The notes: a model not told the origin generated them from the letters alone. Numbered from the stretch's first letter, positions 37,586-48,745 are shown. The stretch: DNA of 64,000 bases from Siphonodentalium dalli (GCA_032622095.1 CP136061.1:2976001-3040000), one strand, 5' to 3'. A program made the numbers and translations.

Positions 37586-37772
37586 AGGGAAGTCGATAGC
37601 CGAGAGGTACTGTAGTGTACTGGTCTCTCGTGCTAGCGGGCCAGGGATCGCAACCTGGTCAGGGTATTCTGACAAAAATCAGAACTCGGTCAGATACCAA
37701 GTTTGTAAAGCTGAAAAGTCTCATTTGAGATCACTGAATAAAGATCCGAATGCAAAAATACCGACTTCCCCC
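37586..37772 (+). mobile_element. tRNA-derived SINE
   Basis: The head has an A-box-like TAGCCGAGAGGT and, about 40 nt on, a B-box-like GGATCGCAACC in the context of a Leu/Ser-type tRNA. A body follows, with GGTCAGGGTATTCTGAC and TCATTTGAGATCACTGAATA. The two ends, GGGAAGTCGATAG and TACCGACTTCCC, are weakly inverted, so a MITE reading is possible but less likely. Confidence 0.65.
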
Positions 37773-37849
37773 ATTACAACATCTATCCAGGTATTTTGTT
37801 GTTCTGCAGTATGCTGTCTGATTGGGGGTGCAGACAGTAATGGCTAACC

Positions 37850-38575
37850 TGTGTACATGCCTCGGGGTATCTGGAGAAGTCAGCCCAAAACAAGGTCGGC
37901 CACAAGAGAAGTCGGCCCGGGTAAATTAAAGATTGGTCAAGAAAAGTCGGCCCCATTATTATTTTACTGCTTGTTAATGCCTGTGGCACAATAAGATGAG
38001 ACCGACATTTCGCCACACGGTGTCATAAGGGATTACATCACCTCGTAGCATTCCATTTTATGTGACCATGTTTTGGTCACATGGTGTCAAGGAGGATTAT
38101 ATCACCTCCTGGCAATCCATTTTCTTATCGCGCACTGTCATGGCTTTACGCAGATATGTCGATAGGGTTCGTTAAACGGAAATTTAAATCTGTACCGGAA
38201 ATATAGCCATATATACAAGACATGGTATTAGACCAGATATGAACCTTCAAACTTAGTCAGCCAATTAATCTATAGACCTAAACAATGTCCTGTCATAATT
38301 ATAATGGGCGTCGCGCCAGAGGGATTTCCACATGGAAGCAGTCAGCGAAACGCCGATAAAGATCCACACTAAGTCATATACAATGTAGTGTTGAACAAGG
38401 TTTCCGTGACACCTGATATACATGTATGTTACTCAATTGAGTAAACATGTCACTAACTGATGTTAATAGCTGGGCCGACTTCGTACGGGGCCGACTTCTG
38501 GGCCGACTTCTCTGGGGCCGACTTCGTAGCGGGGCCGACTTCTCCTGTATTCCGCCTTGGTGTGTGCACATTAAA
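37850..38575. repeat. foldback with GGGGCCGACTTCT tandem words in its arms
   Basis: The left arm (37,850-37,955) has several AAGTCGGCCC words. The right arm (38,471-38,575) has five GGGGCCGACTTC(T) words in the opposite orientation. Sequence beyond the words also pairs loosely. Confidence 0.6.
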
Positions 38576-38960
38576 GAACGCTACTGCAGTCGCCACAGGG
38601 TTATAAAGTTACTAGTACTCGGCCGTGGTAGCACCTGGACCCGACAGGAATGATTAACAGCCCGAGGGCCTATTTATAGACCCGAGACGGAGTGAATCAT
38701 TCCTGGAGGGCTGTAAAGAAACCAAGGTGCCCGACAAAATCATGCTATTACTATTATTACCACACCGTCCTGGTGTGAGCATGCTTTAATGAAAACAAAG
38801 CTTAGCGCTCGCTTCTGTTCAACTTCACCTTAAAATCATGGAATCATGACGTGTGGGTAAAATAATGTTCATCTAATAAAGAACGCCCTCTAAAGTGGTA
38901 AAAATATTAAGTAATAGTGTTAACGTTGGAATCAACAGAAAGATCAGACTTTAATTTTTG

Positions 38961-39032
38961 AGGCGCGCGATCGCTCTTGCGCACCATCGCGCGGCTAAAA
39001 TTGAAAACCAGTGAGCGATCAATTGCGCGCCT
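38961..39032. repeat. GC-rich palindrome
   Basis: AGGCGCGCGATCGCTC pairs with GAGCGATCAATTGCGCGCCT across a ~36-nt centre that itself contains CGCGCGGCTAAAATTG. Confidence 0.7.
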
Positions 39033-39702
39033 AGCCAAGTACGGAGAGCGTACAAGAATAAAGAAACAACTTGAATGTTGTAGCAAAATATCAAATGAAT
39101 TCTCCAAAACCAACATTCATTGTCGGCATTCATCAAAATGTGATCCCTCGTGCCACGATGATTGGCAGTTTAAGTTTTTTGACGTCACACGATGTTAAGT
39201 GTCAAATGCACTATCTGTCTGAGACTGAATGATTCGAAGCTAAAAATACATTTGAACGATTTCTATGTATGGCTTATAACGTCACATAAATTCCTGGAAA
39301 ATCAAAGCGAGACCATGTGGCCGGGAGATGTTACCGTATTTATTTCGTCAGCATTGAATCGGAGTATTAAATTAATTCCTTATTAATAATTATGAATTAC
39401 AATTAATATACCGGGGTAGGAGCATGTACAATATGAAAACACAGTGTGTAACATTCACTTGTGCTAATGGATAGTGGATTAAGCAGTGTTAAACCATCAA
39501 AGAGTTTCAATGGACATCCATCGTGAGTAAACTAATTCAATTTACGCAACATTTATGAATGTATTTCCGCTGTTTATTTTATCTTGATAGAAACCGCGCG
39601 GCTGGCCAAAACACAGCGAGCGGGACTATGCGCGCCTACATTTTGTAAACATGAAAGTCTGAAAGATATCTGTATGAATTTGAACTGAATACACATGTAC
39701 TA

Positions 39703-39988
39703 CCCTGCTCGGCAAAACAAGTGTCCATTCGACCATGGTGTAGTTGCCGCTGTGTGCATTCATTAAACTGAAAAAAGACAATATAAACCAGAAATCTAAC
39801 CACGGTGTACATGCCATTCGGCCCCATTGTAGTTACTTTTCGGCCATGGTGTACATGTGTACTTGACGGTCGGCCATGGTGTACTTGCCGCTTGGCCGCG
39901 GTGCTCAACTGCAGTTACAAACTCTGACACCGCCGCCGAACGCCAAACACACCGCGGTGCCAATGGACACTTGTTTTGTCCAGCAGGG
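39703..39988. mobile_element. MITE, copy 2
   Basis: A 286-bp relative of the element at 36,751-37,147 has the same ends (CCCTGCTCGGCAAAACAAGT / CTTGTTTTGTCCAGCAGGG) and lacks about 100 bp of its internal left part. It is preceded by TA. The right-hand TA is CA here, probably by mutation. Confidence 0.9.
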
Positions 39989-40734
39989 CAGTACGATTGA
40001 TCTTTTCAATTTGAAAACCGAAACAATTCTTTTTCAGTCCTAAATCAAATGATTAAATTAATGATAAGCAAATATCTGTGCAACCTTTGATGATTAGAGA
40101 ACAAATTCAACAATGCCTCCAAGCTCCTGTCGAAAGTAAAAGTGCAATAATCATGTCACAAACAAAGTTTACACATGATGTCATGAAATTGAATACACCT
40201 AACATTGAATTGCCTAGTCTTCGTGTATCTGTGGTACACAATAATCCATACAATCCTCAAAACAACATTCATTGTTGCAAATTACATGAAACACAGATCA
40301 ATCACTCGTTGATTTTTCAATTTCGTGCCATGTGGGGCCTTGACCTTGTAGTGGAGAAATCGGTGTATATAAAGTGTTTGTCGACGCCGATGCCGGCTCT
40401 AAATAAAAGTGTAATGTCTAGCTTCTTCGTTGTTTCTCAGTGGATGTGAATGCGATTTGGTATGTGTGTCCGGGTTGGGTCATGGATGATATTGATTATC
40501 GCACATGCACATTTAAATTTGATTTGTTTTTTTAATTTACAAATTTCGAGTAGAAGATTTGTTTACAATCGAGATGGCTAATCACAAACTGTGCCACGGT
40601 AATATTTTACCGAATGCCATGTTATCAGACTAGAAAGGCTGTGATTAATCCTCGATTAATCTATTATTTGATTGAGTCTCTGAATGACTCAGTGAGGACA
40701 ATTAAAAAGTGATCATCGGCAATCGTTGTTGTTG
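39989..40734. other. no gene recognised; one 123-codon plus frame
   Basis: The plus frame at 40,078-40,449 is unrecognised. Part of it (AAATTGAATACACC ... TTTCAATTTCGTGCCATG) resembles the minus strand at about 43,985-44,070, so it may be a dispersed repeat rather than a gene. Confidence 0.3.
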
Positions 40735-41030
40735 TACTTGTATGTAAATTCCTCCGTCGCGGTTGTCTTCGGAGCACGCTGCTCTCCTAACTCAGTACCG
40801 TTACTAACAGTCGATTGTGTTGAAGTTGAAGTGAAGAAAACGTAATTCTTCGATCAGTTTCTGCTGGAGTCTGCGCAGTAACCTCCCGGAAGTCACGTGT
40901 GAAATTTACAAAAAAGCATACACGCTATTTTCGCTCTTGGTATAGAAATATAGAAAAATTATATGATGTCATAATTCACACGCATTTAGGTATAAACACC
41001 CACTGGGGTGGTTGCTATTAGTCCCTTTAA
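40735..41030 (+). repeat. duplicated segment D, copy 1
   Basis: It matches 42,108-42,324: GGTATAGAAATATAGAAA, ATGATGTCATAATTCAC, GCATTTAGGTATAAACACCC and GGGGTGGTTGCTATTA, preceded by CACGTGTGAAATT. Here the copy runs on into GTCCCTTTAAGTCATCTG. Confidence 0.8.
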
Positions 41031-41760
41031 GTCATCTGCCATCAAACTTCAACGTCAAACTTCAAAGACGCCCATTCCATGACATTCCTCTGGTCAGTGG
41101 TGACCCATATGTACCAATTTTCCTATATATATTTTGAGCTGACAAAGAACGCTCTTTATTGCTCATATTTGCACCTTTTAGTCGTCTGAAGTCAACAGCA
41201 TCTAACTATTGACACTATATGGGTCAATATACCCCAATGTTTCAATTTTCACCGACCAGATTGCAACCGTTTTGGTTATATAGTTAACGATTGTATTTAA
41301 TTAATAATTAGTGCCCTCTTAAAGACATATTATGGACTTATTCGGGTTCGTGAAACCGATAAATTGGTACTCAGGCGCTATGCCAAATGGGGGAATGTAG
41401 CATTCTACTATCATCGCCCAGAATGTCAAAAAAATCGACCATACAATTCCATAGAAAACACCGTCTGATCTATGCTCAATTGTAAATATTTACATCTCGA
41501 TTCGGGACGCAACAATCGGCGATAAACTAACGCAAATGATTTCGCCATCAACACTCATTTCATTCAATAAATATATACGACTGACGGTGTGTATTGTACA
41601 TTTGGGTTAATATTCATAAAAATAACAACTATAAGCATAATTATTCTCCATTTCTATTTGACCACCCAACCGGAGTGATTCACATCACTTTAAGACATCT
41701 GATGCACTTGAACTGTTGAAAGTTGAACGTTTGGTTGATTGAATGATTCTTGAATCTTGA
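41005..41760 (+). repeat. ~130-bp CTTTAAGTCATCTGA family, second block
   Basis: The units with CCCTTTAAGTCATCTGCC, CCTTTTAGTCGTCTGAAGTC, ATTAGTGCCCTCTTAAAG and ACTTTAAGACATCTGATG belong to the family seen at 26,480-26,940. Confidence 0.55.
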
Positions 41761-42107
41761 TCATTGTTGTCTTTAACATTTAACATCAGCCTAACTCAGT
41801 AACTGTCGACAGTGTTGAAGTGGAGAAAACGTAATTCACGAAATCAAGCGAGCAATATTTAATCTACTCTCCAATTTTGTCAAAAAATGTTTGATATGGC
41901 GGTGAAGGTGAAGGCTATGTGATATATGGTAGTAATTTCTGGACCACTTAAAAGCCGTAAGCCGGATTGCAGGGCGGTCACTAGACGGGGAATAATTAGT
42001 TATTATGATCTATTATCATTATAATATCCCAATGATTTTTATGAGACGAAAAGGCTGTAATTAATCATCGGTAAGAACTGAGTATCTAGAACCTGGGAAT
42101 TAATTTG

Positions 42108-42324
42108 ATCAGTTGTTGTTGTTGTTGTCTGAATATTCCTTCGTTATATCTGAGCACCCTGTAGTTTCTGATGGATTCTGTGCAGTGAACCGAAAGCCAC
42201 GTGTGAATTCCAGCAAAAAACGTACACGGTATTTTTCTTCATGGTATAGAAATATAGAAACATTATATGACGTCATAATTCACCTGCATTTAGGTATAAA
42301 CACCCACCGGGGTGGTTGCTATTA
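42108..42324 (+). repeat. duplicated segment D, copy 2
   Basis: The second copy of the segment at 40,735-41,030 ends at TGGTTGCTATTA, exactly where the 47-bp minisatellite begins. Confidence 0.8.
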
Positions 42325-42552
42325 ACACAGGTCCCTGAGTCGATACCACACCTGTAAGTATATATATTAATACAGGTCCCTAGGTCGATACCACCACTGC
42401 AAGTATATATATTAATACAGGTCCCTGTGTCGATACCACCCCTGCAAGTATATATTAATACAGGTCCCTGGTTCGATACCACCCCTGTAAGTATATATAT
42501 TAATACAGGTCCTTGGGTCGATACCACCACTGCAAGTATACATATTAACACG
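42322..42552 (+). repeat. ~47-bp minisatellite, 5 copies
   Basis: The unit is ACAGGTCCCTGGGTCGATAC followed by CACCACTGCAAGTATATATA and TTAAT. One copy contains a chance B-box-like GGTTCGATACC. Confidence 0.93.
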
Positions 42553-42705
42553 AATTAGTATATATGCTTGTAGTGGTTGTATCGCACCAGGAGACAGGTG
42601 ATCTGACAACGCACTGCATGATCACTGCACTGCCCGGCTGATACCTATATTACCTCATTTCCAATCGAACAATATATACAATAGGCAGGAATCTGTTACA
42701 TCTAA

Positions 42706-43510
42706 GAGTACACATGCATGTACCCACATGCAGCTCAAATAATCTCGCTGTACCGATAATTGTCGGACCAATGTCGTATAATCTGGGTCATAAACACAAT
42801 GTTAACCTAACCAACACTGTGTTCTCCGTACCGGTATTTTGGCTGGGATAATACAGTTATTCTACACCAATCAACTATAATTACTCTCGATATAATTAGA
42901 AATGACAGACACAATTTAATATACCTGTCTTCCCCGCAAAGATAATTTGGCTGGGAGAATAAAGTTATTCTACATCAATCAGTTTGAATTATTCTCGACA
43001 TTTAGAATCCGAGCCCTGCATGGGGTGTATCATAAAGCCAGCGATATCGTAGACGATAATATTTGAATACGTTTTTGTAGCAGTTTGACGATGTTACTGG
43101 AGATAACATATCACATCTGACAACGCAATACATGCTCAATAGCCGCCTCATTTCCATTCGAACAATATATACAATGGGCAGGAAGAAAAGGATTCTTTGT
43201 ATTGTTCACTGGATGAATACAACCACACGGTTGATATCATTTCAAAAGGCACTGTGTACACTTCTCTTGGGTTATAACCAAGTCGTGCGTAAATGGAATT
43301 TGCTAACTCGAAGGGGTGCTGTTGGAAATTTTAAGGTGGACACCCTCCCTGTCAACACAGTTCTCGTTATCGTGAAGCCAACGCGCCGTCAAGGCTAGCC
43401 AGTTCTGAAATATTGCGGGCAAAATTATTCAAATGGAGTTTGTATTGAAAGTGTTGGTATATGAGTGAAATGTAAAATACTTTAACAGAATTCCAAATGT
43501 CCGGTTGAGT
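42706..43510. repeat. dispersed repeat R1, copy 2
   Basis: It aligns throughout with 16,722-17,612 (see there). It lacks a ~70-bp piece present in copy 1 near 16,810-16,870. Confidence 0.85.
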
Positions 43511-43774
43511 GCACACACACATATATATAAACGTGATCATTGGGATATATGCTACACTGGGATAAATGCGTGAAAACTTAACCCTCCCCTTAAAAGCTGA
43601 TACGGGGCGACACAGCATGTTACTTTATCTATCCGTTATTCGCATGTTGCAGCTGTCGCATTATGTCTATTGAGTCAAAATATCGAATCAAAAACTATAT
43701 AATATAGGGCCGTCTCGACCTCACGATATTATTCCGATTTAGTTTTTCTAACTTGTCCATCAAACCCAAAATTA

Positions 43775-43890
43775 TATAGGGTGGATGCACACGTGCATGT
43801 AATTTCTTTATGTGAAATACATGTCTTTTACATGGCCACACCAATAATTGACAACATTAATCACCTGCGCGCGAGCGGTTCGTTGTCAAA
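43775..43890 (+). repeat. head of dispersed repeat R2, solo fragment
   Basis: It matches 57,607-57,720: GGTGGATGCACACGTGCATG, TACATGTCTTTTACATGGCC, ACACCAATAATTGACAAC and AATCACCTGCGC. Confidence 0.8.
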
Positions 43891-43982
43891 GTCGCCGTCG
43901 CGTAGTTCATATTTTACTCATTTCCCCGTCTGTTAGACCCACAGAGTCGAAATGAATCGCGCCAAATTTTACCGCTATCGAT

Positions 43983-44452
43983 TCACATTCCAGGACACTC
44001 CCATGGCATGCGCACAGCTCGAAACGAAAACAACAGATAGGGTGTATTTAATTTTTGAACCGTGACGTCATAAGGGACCTTCCCGCACTCTGTTGACATT
44101 GTGTTATCGAAATCGGATTCTGCGTGGTTTTGTTTTATTTCACAAACATGTTTCGTTTTCGTTGGAAATCGTGAATTTGGAATAGGTTTATATGTGTAAT
44201 AAAATATTGAATAATACGACAGAAATGTATTCGCGTCGCCAACAGCTCCGGAGTAAATGCGTACATATTTGGACGAAGTGCCGCTGGAGTATGTACTCGT
44301 GGCATGATCTACATGTAGGTCAACGGGAACTTCGAAATTTATTTTATCACATAATTTGGCCATAAAAGCAGTTTCATAATTATCGGTAATAGACACGTTT
44401 AATATCAGCGCGTGCGATGACGTCACGGCGTTCTTCAGATAACTTGCGATCG
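43983..44452 (-). CDS. unrecognised open frame, about 155 codons, possibly an exon
   Basis: After a possible acceptor (AACTACAG, 44453) the minus strand is open to a TGA at 43983. It is the longest frame here not explained by a repeat or LINE. It has no early ATG, and the first Met is within TAFMAKLCDK. The composition is protein-like (DNYETAFMAKLCDKINFEV, KYVRIYSGAVGDANTFLSYY). The last 25 codons overlap sequence related to 40,180-40,350, so part of it may be repeat-derived. TGACGTCA palindromes lie at about 44,063 and 44,418. I cannot assign a family. Confidence 0.22.
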
Positions 44453-44524
44453 CTGTAGTTTATGATTGTTGTTTTTGATGAATATTTCGCGTTGCTTCGG
44501 GTTTATTTGATCATGTGATAAAAT

Positions 44525-44667
44525 GAATCTCACACTCGTCCTATTTTATACGTAATTTATCAACCTCGTCCTCTAAATTCTATTTGAGCCTCGGTAAACC
44601 TCGGCTCAAATCGAATTTAGTGAACTCGGTTGATAAATTCCGTATAAAATAGGAACTCATGTGAGAT
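44525..44667. repeat. ~143-bp foldback palindrome
   Basis: The arms ATCTCACACTCGTCCTATTT and AAATAGGAACTCATGTGAGA, then ATTTATCAACCTCG and CGGTTGATAAAT, and the inner TTTGAGCCTCGG and CCTCGGCTCAAA, pair across a TAAA centre. Confidence 0.88.
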
Positions 44668-45189
44668 CCTCTATATCTTTCAACCTATTGTTGATATGAA
44701 ATACATGGGATACGTGACCGCTTTCGCAAATATCTGCTTTCAAGTTCCACAAGAAGAGTACGAATTATGTTTATGGCTGAACTATCAGAAGGGCTTCTTG
44801 TGCGGCTATGCTGTATAGTTATCTGCATGTATCACCTTTATGAAAATGATTTTAATATGATGAAATAGTGAAATACAGATATATACAGTATACTATGGCT
44901 TCTTCCATTCATTGAGTTGAAAAGTAAACACTTGAGTGTTATTACGCTAAATAATATAATATCTATGTTTAGGGTAAACACACCAGCTCCTCCCAAAATT
45001 GACCGCATCTTCAGCATTGTATGGGGTTCAAGTTTTTTTTTCCCAATTTTCCACTGACTCATTCTTTTTTCATTATAATATACAAAAATGTGATAACGAC
45101 CAGAATAAGCGTTTGCTTTAAAAATAGTGAACAATAGTCATTATTTTGTCATTTTATGCAGATTAGTTGCATACTTCACCTTCTCATGA

Positions 45190-45920
45190 GAAGTCTATTT
45201 CTTGCTATTTCATGACTATAAAGCAAAATAATCAATAAAACCCCAAGATGATTTTTGTCATGTAGGTCCTGGACTTCGTCCCCTCCTAGCCTGGACATCT
45301 TACCCCATTCAAACCCTGATTCAAACAACTTTTTCTCGGAAGAAGTTAATTTCTCGCTGTTTCATTACTATATAAAGCAAAATAAGCAATAAAACCATGA
45401 TTTTTCTCAAGTAGGCTCTGGTTGGGGGTTCTATATCCTGGTCTCGACATCTTCGTTTCATGACTATATAAAGCAAAATAAGCGATAAAATCTTAAGACA
45501 ATTTATTTTGTCATGTAGGTGCTGGGTTGTGGATAGCTATCCAGACCTGGACATTTGAAAAAATGAAATTAAATAAAAACAAATTTAAATCTCAAAAATC
45601 ATTTTTCTCGCCATTTCAGGATCAAATAATCAATTGTGTGATTAAAAATTTTGTCCGCTTGGAATAAAATATATTTTAATAAAAAAAAGGGAATTATAAA
45701 AAAACCTTTCTGTCCATTTCAGGATCAAACTATAAAAAGTGTGTAAAAAATTTGTCACTTGAAAATACAAAAAATTTAAATAAAAACAAAATTATATATC
45801 AAACTATTTTCTGGCCATTCCAAGTTCAAACGTTATCAAATGAGTGAAACTATTTTTAGTCATATATGGGGAGGGAACTATCCTGGGTGGGGGGAGATAT
45901 CCTGGGGGAGATGAAGTGTT
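45190..45920 (+). repeat. ~130-150 bp tandem repeat, forward block
   Basis: The units share CATGACTATATAAAGCAAAA, TAAGCAATAAAACC, TTTTGTCATGTAGG and CTGGACATCTT. Later units (45,580-45,860) are more diverged. Confidence 0.75.
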
Positions 45921-46305
45921 ACACCGGGTACCTCATCTTGTAATTCATTATTCAATGGTGGTTAAAATTTAGATAATAAGTTCAGGTCATTTGTTGAATA
46001 TATTATCTGAACATTTCCTTTGGAACTACTGAACGATGGAAGGGTTAAATTATGTTTTTTGCTGAAACATATTGAATGTCATTTTGTTGTTGGTGATGCC
46101 ATATAGTTAAACTTCTATCGGGTAATTCCCGGGTAAATATGCCAATTATTAGTTGAATCAAGAAAATATCCCCCTGACATAAATCACTTTGATAAATTTC
46201 ATAACAATTAGATTATTACCATGGGAGATAGAGTGATTTCTGTCTGGGGGTAACTTACTTTTTTGTGTGTTCATTCTCCAGAAAAAAAATCTAAATCTGA
46301 AAAAA

Positions 46306-46532
46306 GCAAACTTTCAAGTAAGTGGCGATCAGTAATGTGTTAATTTTGTGAGTAGAAACTCTCCGGTCATGCTCCATTCGCCATATGTCCCATCTTTGAT
46401 ACATATCATAACAATAGGTTAGTACTATGTGATATACAAAGATGTGACATGTAGCAAATGGAGCATGACCTGAGAGATTCTACTCACAAGAAGAGTTAAC
46501 CCATTTATGAGCGCCACTTACTTGAAAGTTTG
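46306..46532. repeat. ~227-bp foldback palindrome
   Basis: The arms GCAAACTTTCAAGTAAGTGG and CCACTTACTTGAAAGTTTGC are perfect at the ends. The inner TCATGCTCCATTCGC and GCAAATGGAGCATGA continue the pairing to a ~35-nt centre. It lies about 100 bp past the 3' end of the P2RX7-C coding region. Confidence 0.9.
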
Positions 46533-46636
46533 CCATTTGTTAGTAACACTTTGGTATTTTATCGATGAATTTTATGGGAGATGAAGATTAGGGAGATACA
46601 TTGTAACAATAATATGTTAAGATTTCATTCATGTAT

Positions 46637-47053
46637 TCATTCATTCTCCAGCTCGGGCAAACGAAAGTCCCTGTAATTTCCACCATCATTTGGGAAAGCA
46701 TGCCTGATGCCATTCACAACACACGATGGAAGATGTCTGCGGTTATGCAAACCAAGGTAGCCATAGCACCACCGAATAAACTGTCTGTATGCTATATGCC
46801 TGTATTTGTTGTGCAGAGGTCCATTAAACGGATGCCTATACTGTTGCTGGTATCCTAACCATGCAACTTCAAGTAGCCATGGGTCCAGGCACACACTCCT
46901 GAAGGGGACAGTCTCCGTGATACATTTGAAGTATCGTTCTCCTCTGAAAACGCTTTTGTCACATTATTCAGCTTGGCCTCAACTTTTTCAATCTCATGGC
47001 AACATCTGCACTTACAGGTAGTCTCCATCACTGTACATAGGCCGCATGAACAC
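46637..47053 (-). CDS. P2RX7-C gene, exon 2
   Basis: The acceptor AG is at 47,054-47,055. The exon enters with one base completing the Trp codon. It carries all but the first Trp of the domain, including eight Cys within the first ~25 residues or close by, and the HNKYRHIAYRQFIRWCYG and SCVVNGIRHAFP blocks. The reading frame changes once near 46,940 between EKVEAKLNNVTKAFSEE and YFKCITETVPF. The stop is at 46637-46639. Confidence 0.82.
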
Positions 47054-47210
47054 CTGAAATGACAAGGGAAATATATGTATTATGGAACAACTCAGAGTTA
47101 ACATTCAATTCCTCAATTTTGTTGATGAATACTTTGACAAATGTGTAACAAACTCTACTTTCAGTAATGTCCTAAATAATCGACCCCTCAACCACATCAT
47201 AATTATAGGT

Positions 47211-47310
47211 AATTTTTCAGGATTCAGTCGGAAATATGGCTTGTTGAAATTCATCGGAAAGCTCTCATGAATGGCAACAAGCCATATTTCGGACTAAATC
47301 CTTAAAAGTT
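47211..47310. repeat. hairpin in the P2RX7-C intron
   Basis: CAGTCGGAAATATGGCTTGT pairs with ACAAGCCATATTTCGGACT, extending outward to AATTTTTCAGGATT and AATCCTTAAAAGTT. The spacer is about 28 nt. Confidence 0.88.
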
Positions 47311-47347
47311 AACCACAGTTCTGCTGTTAAGGGGTTGAATGTTTAGG

Positions 47348-47600
47348 TCATTGCTGTATGTTCTGATGAATGACAGTGGACATGCGTCTGGCCGTCCACT
47401 TGTTCTCATGGATACATGTATCTTGGATAAGTTTCCACACAAATTTGTTATCAGGTGTTATACGTGCTGAATTGTTTACCAGATATCTATTTCATTATCC
47501 AGGTCTGTTAATATCTTGTTTTAAGGATTCACGACTTATGGTTTGTGTACCTGGTGTACATGACATCTCCCTTTTTACTATATTCAGTCTGTCAAATGCT
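47348..47600 (-). pseudogene. unrecognised coding-like fragment within the intron
   Basis: The minus strand is open for about 84 codons apart from two adjacent stops (TAA-TGA) in the middle. It reads RLNIVKREMSCTPGTQ and ISRESLKQDINRPG before the stops, then NRYLVNNSARITPDNKFVWK and LIQDTCIHENKWTARRM after. The texture is protein-like and it shares strand with the P2RX7-C gene. It could be a skipped or dead exon or a transposon scrap. I do not recognise the family. Confidence 0.3.
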
Positions 47601-47639
47601 CAAACCCACCGATAATTCAACATATGACAAAATATAAAT

Positions 47640-48290
47640 GTACATGTATTAATTTATTGCTTATTTATTTTGATGTTATAGTGATTAAATGGCGATCAAT
47701 TAACATGTTACAAGAAAAAGTTGTTTGAGGCAGGGTTTGGGTGGAGAGGGGGGGGGGATTAGATACCCATGTCTGAGTATCCCCCACACCGAGCATCTAC
47801 ATATGAGTATATGACAAAAATAAACTAATTATTTAATCGCATATATTGCCCTATATATCCATTAAAATTTTAATTGATTCAGGATTCGGGGTGGGGAGAA
47901 ACTACACAGGCCTTAATATTCCACCCCCCAAAAACCAGCAGCTACATATGAGAACAAAAATATATTATGATTTATCACTTACATGTATATCGCTTTATAT
48001 ATTCATGAAATGGCGAGAAATTAAAATTAATCGAGAAAATATTTATTGAGTCAGGGTTTGGGGTGGGAGGGGGAAATACCGAGGCCTGAGTACCTCTCGC
48101 CATTTCATGACTGTATAAAGCAAAATAAGCAATAAAATAACAAGTTCATTTTTGTCATAAGTAGCTGCTCGGTTGGGGAGTGGGGGCGATAATAAACCCT
48201 AGTATCTTTCTCCCACCCCAAATACTGACTCAAACAACATTTTCTTGGAGAGTTGATTTCTTTCCGTTCCATGACTATATATTCAGAAAT
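47640..48290. repeat. ~130-150 bp tandem repeat, inverted block with a strand switch
   Basis: From 47,640 to about 48,095 the units are the reverse complement of those at 45,190-45,920 (TTTATATATTCATGAAATGG, GAGTCAGGGTTTGGGGTGGG). At about 48,098 (CTCTCGCCATTTCATGACTG) the orientation returns to forward and continues to about 48,290. Confidence 0.75.
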
Positions 48291-48539
48291 AGCATACATT
48301 GGCATGTATAGACCAAGTCTTTTCAGTCCACAACAGCTTGGGAAATTGGTTGGGTTGATGCTGTTTTGGATCGAGAATCCGAGATACCTCATGTTGCTCT
48401 TCTATACCGGTACCGTAACAGATTGGCATTCAAAAGACATACTACATGTACATATATAGAACCCCGGCAGTCACGTGAACCCATGAATATGATTAATCAT
48501 CTCACTTGGACCACAATGAATCTGTCTTCAAACTGATAT

Positions 48540-48745
48540 ACTGTTATAGAAAATATATCCATCGAGATATTATCTCGACTCTCACGAGATTTCGAGAAAA
48601 GAATCTTGAGATATTAACATATTTTATTGAGATCATACGGCAAGATCTCAAGAAATTATGATGAGATCTCAAGATAATATCGCGAGGTACTAGTAATATG
48701 TTCAGAGCTTGAAATGCTCATGTCAGTATCGCAAGATGTGTCGAG
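48540..48745. repeat. GAGATCTC / ATCTCGAGAT word cluster
   Basis: Short words such as GAGATATTATCTCGA, AAGATCTCAAGA and GAGATCTCAAGATAATATC recur about ten times in 200 bp, in both orientations. They lie inside the P2RX7-C intron. Confidence 0.7.

Noticed and set aside
42470-42485. B-box-like GGTTCGATACC in the 47-bp minisatellite
   Set aside because: Only one of five units has it and there is no A box or tRNA fold.
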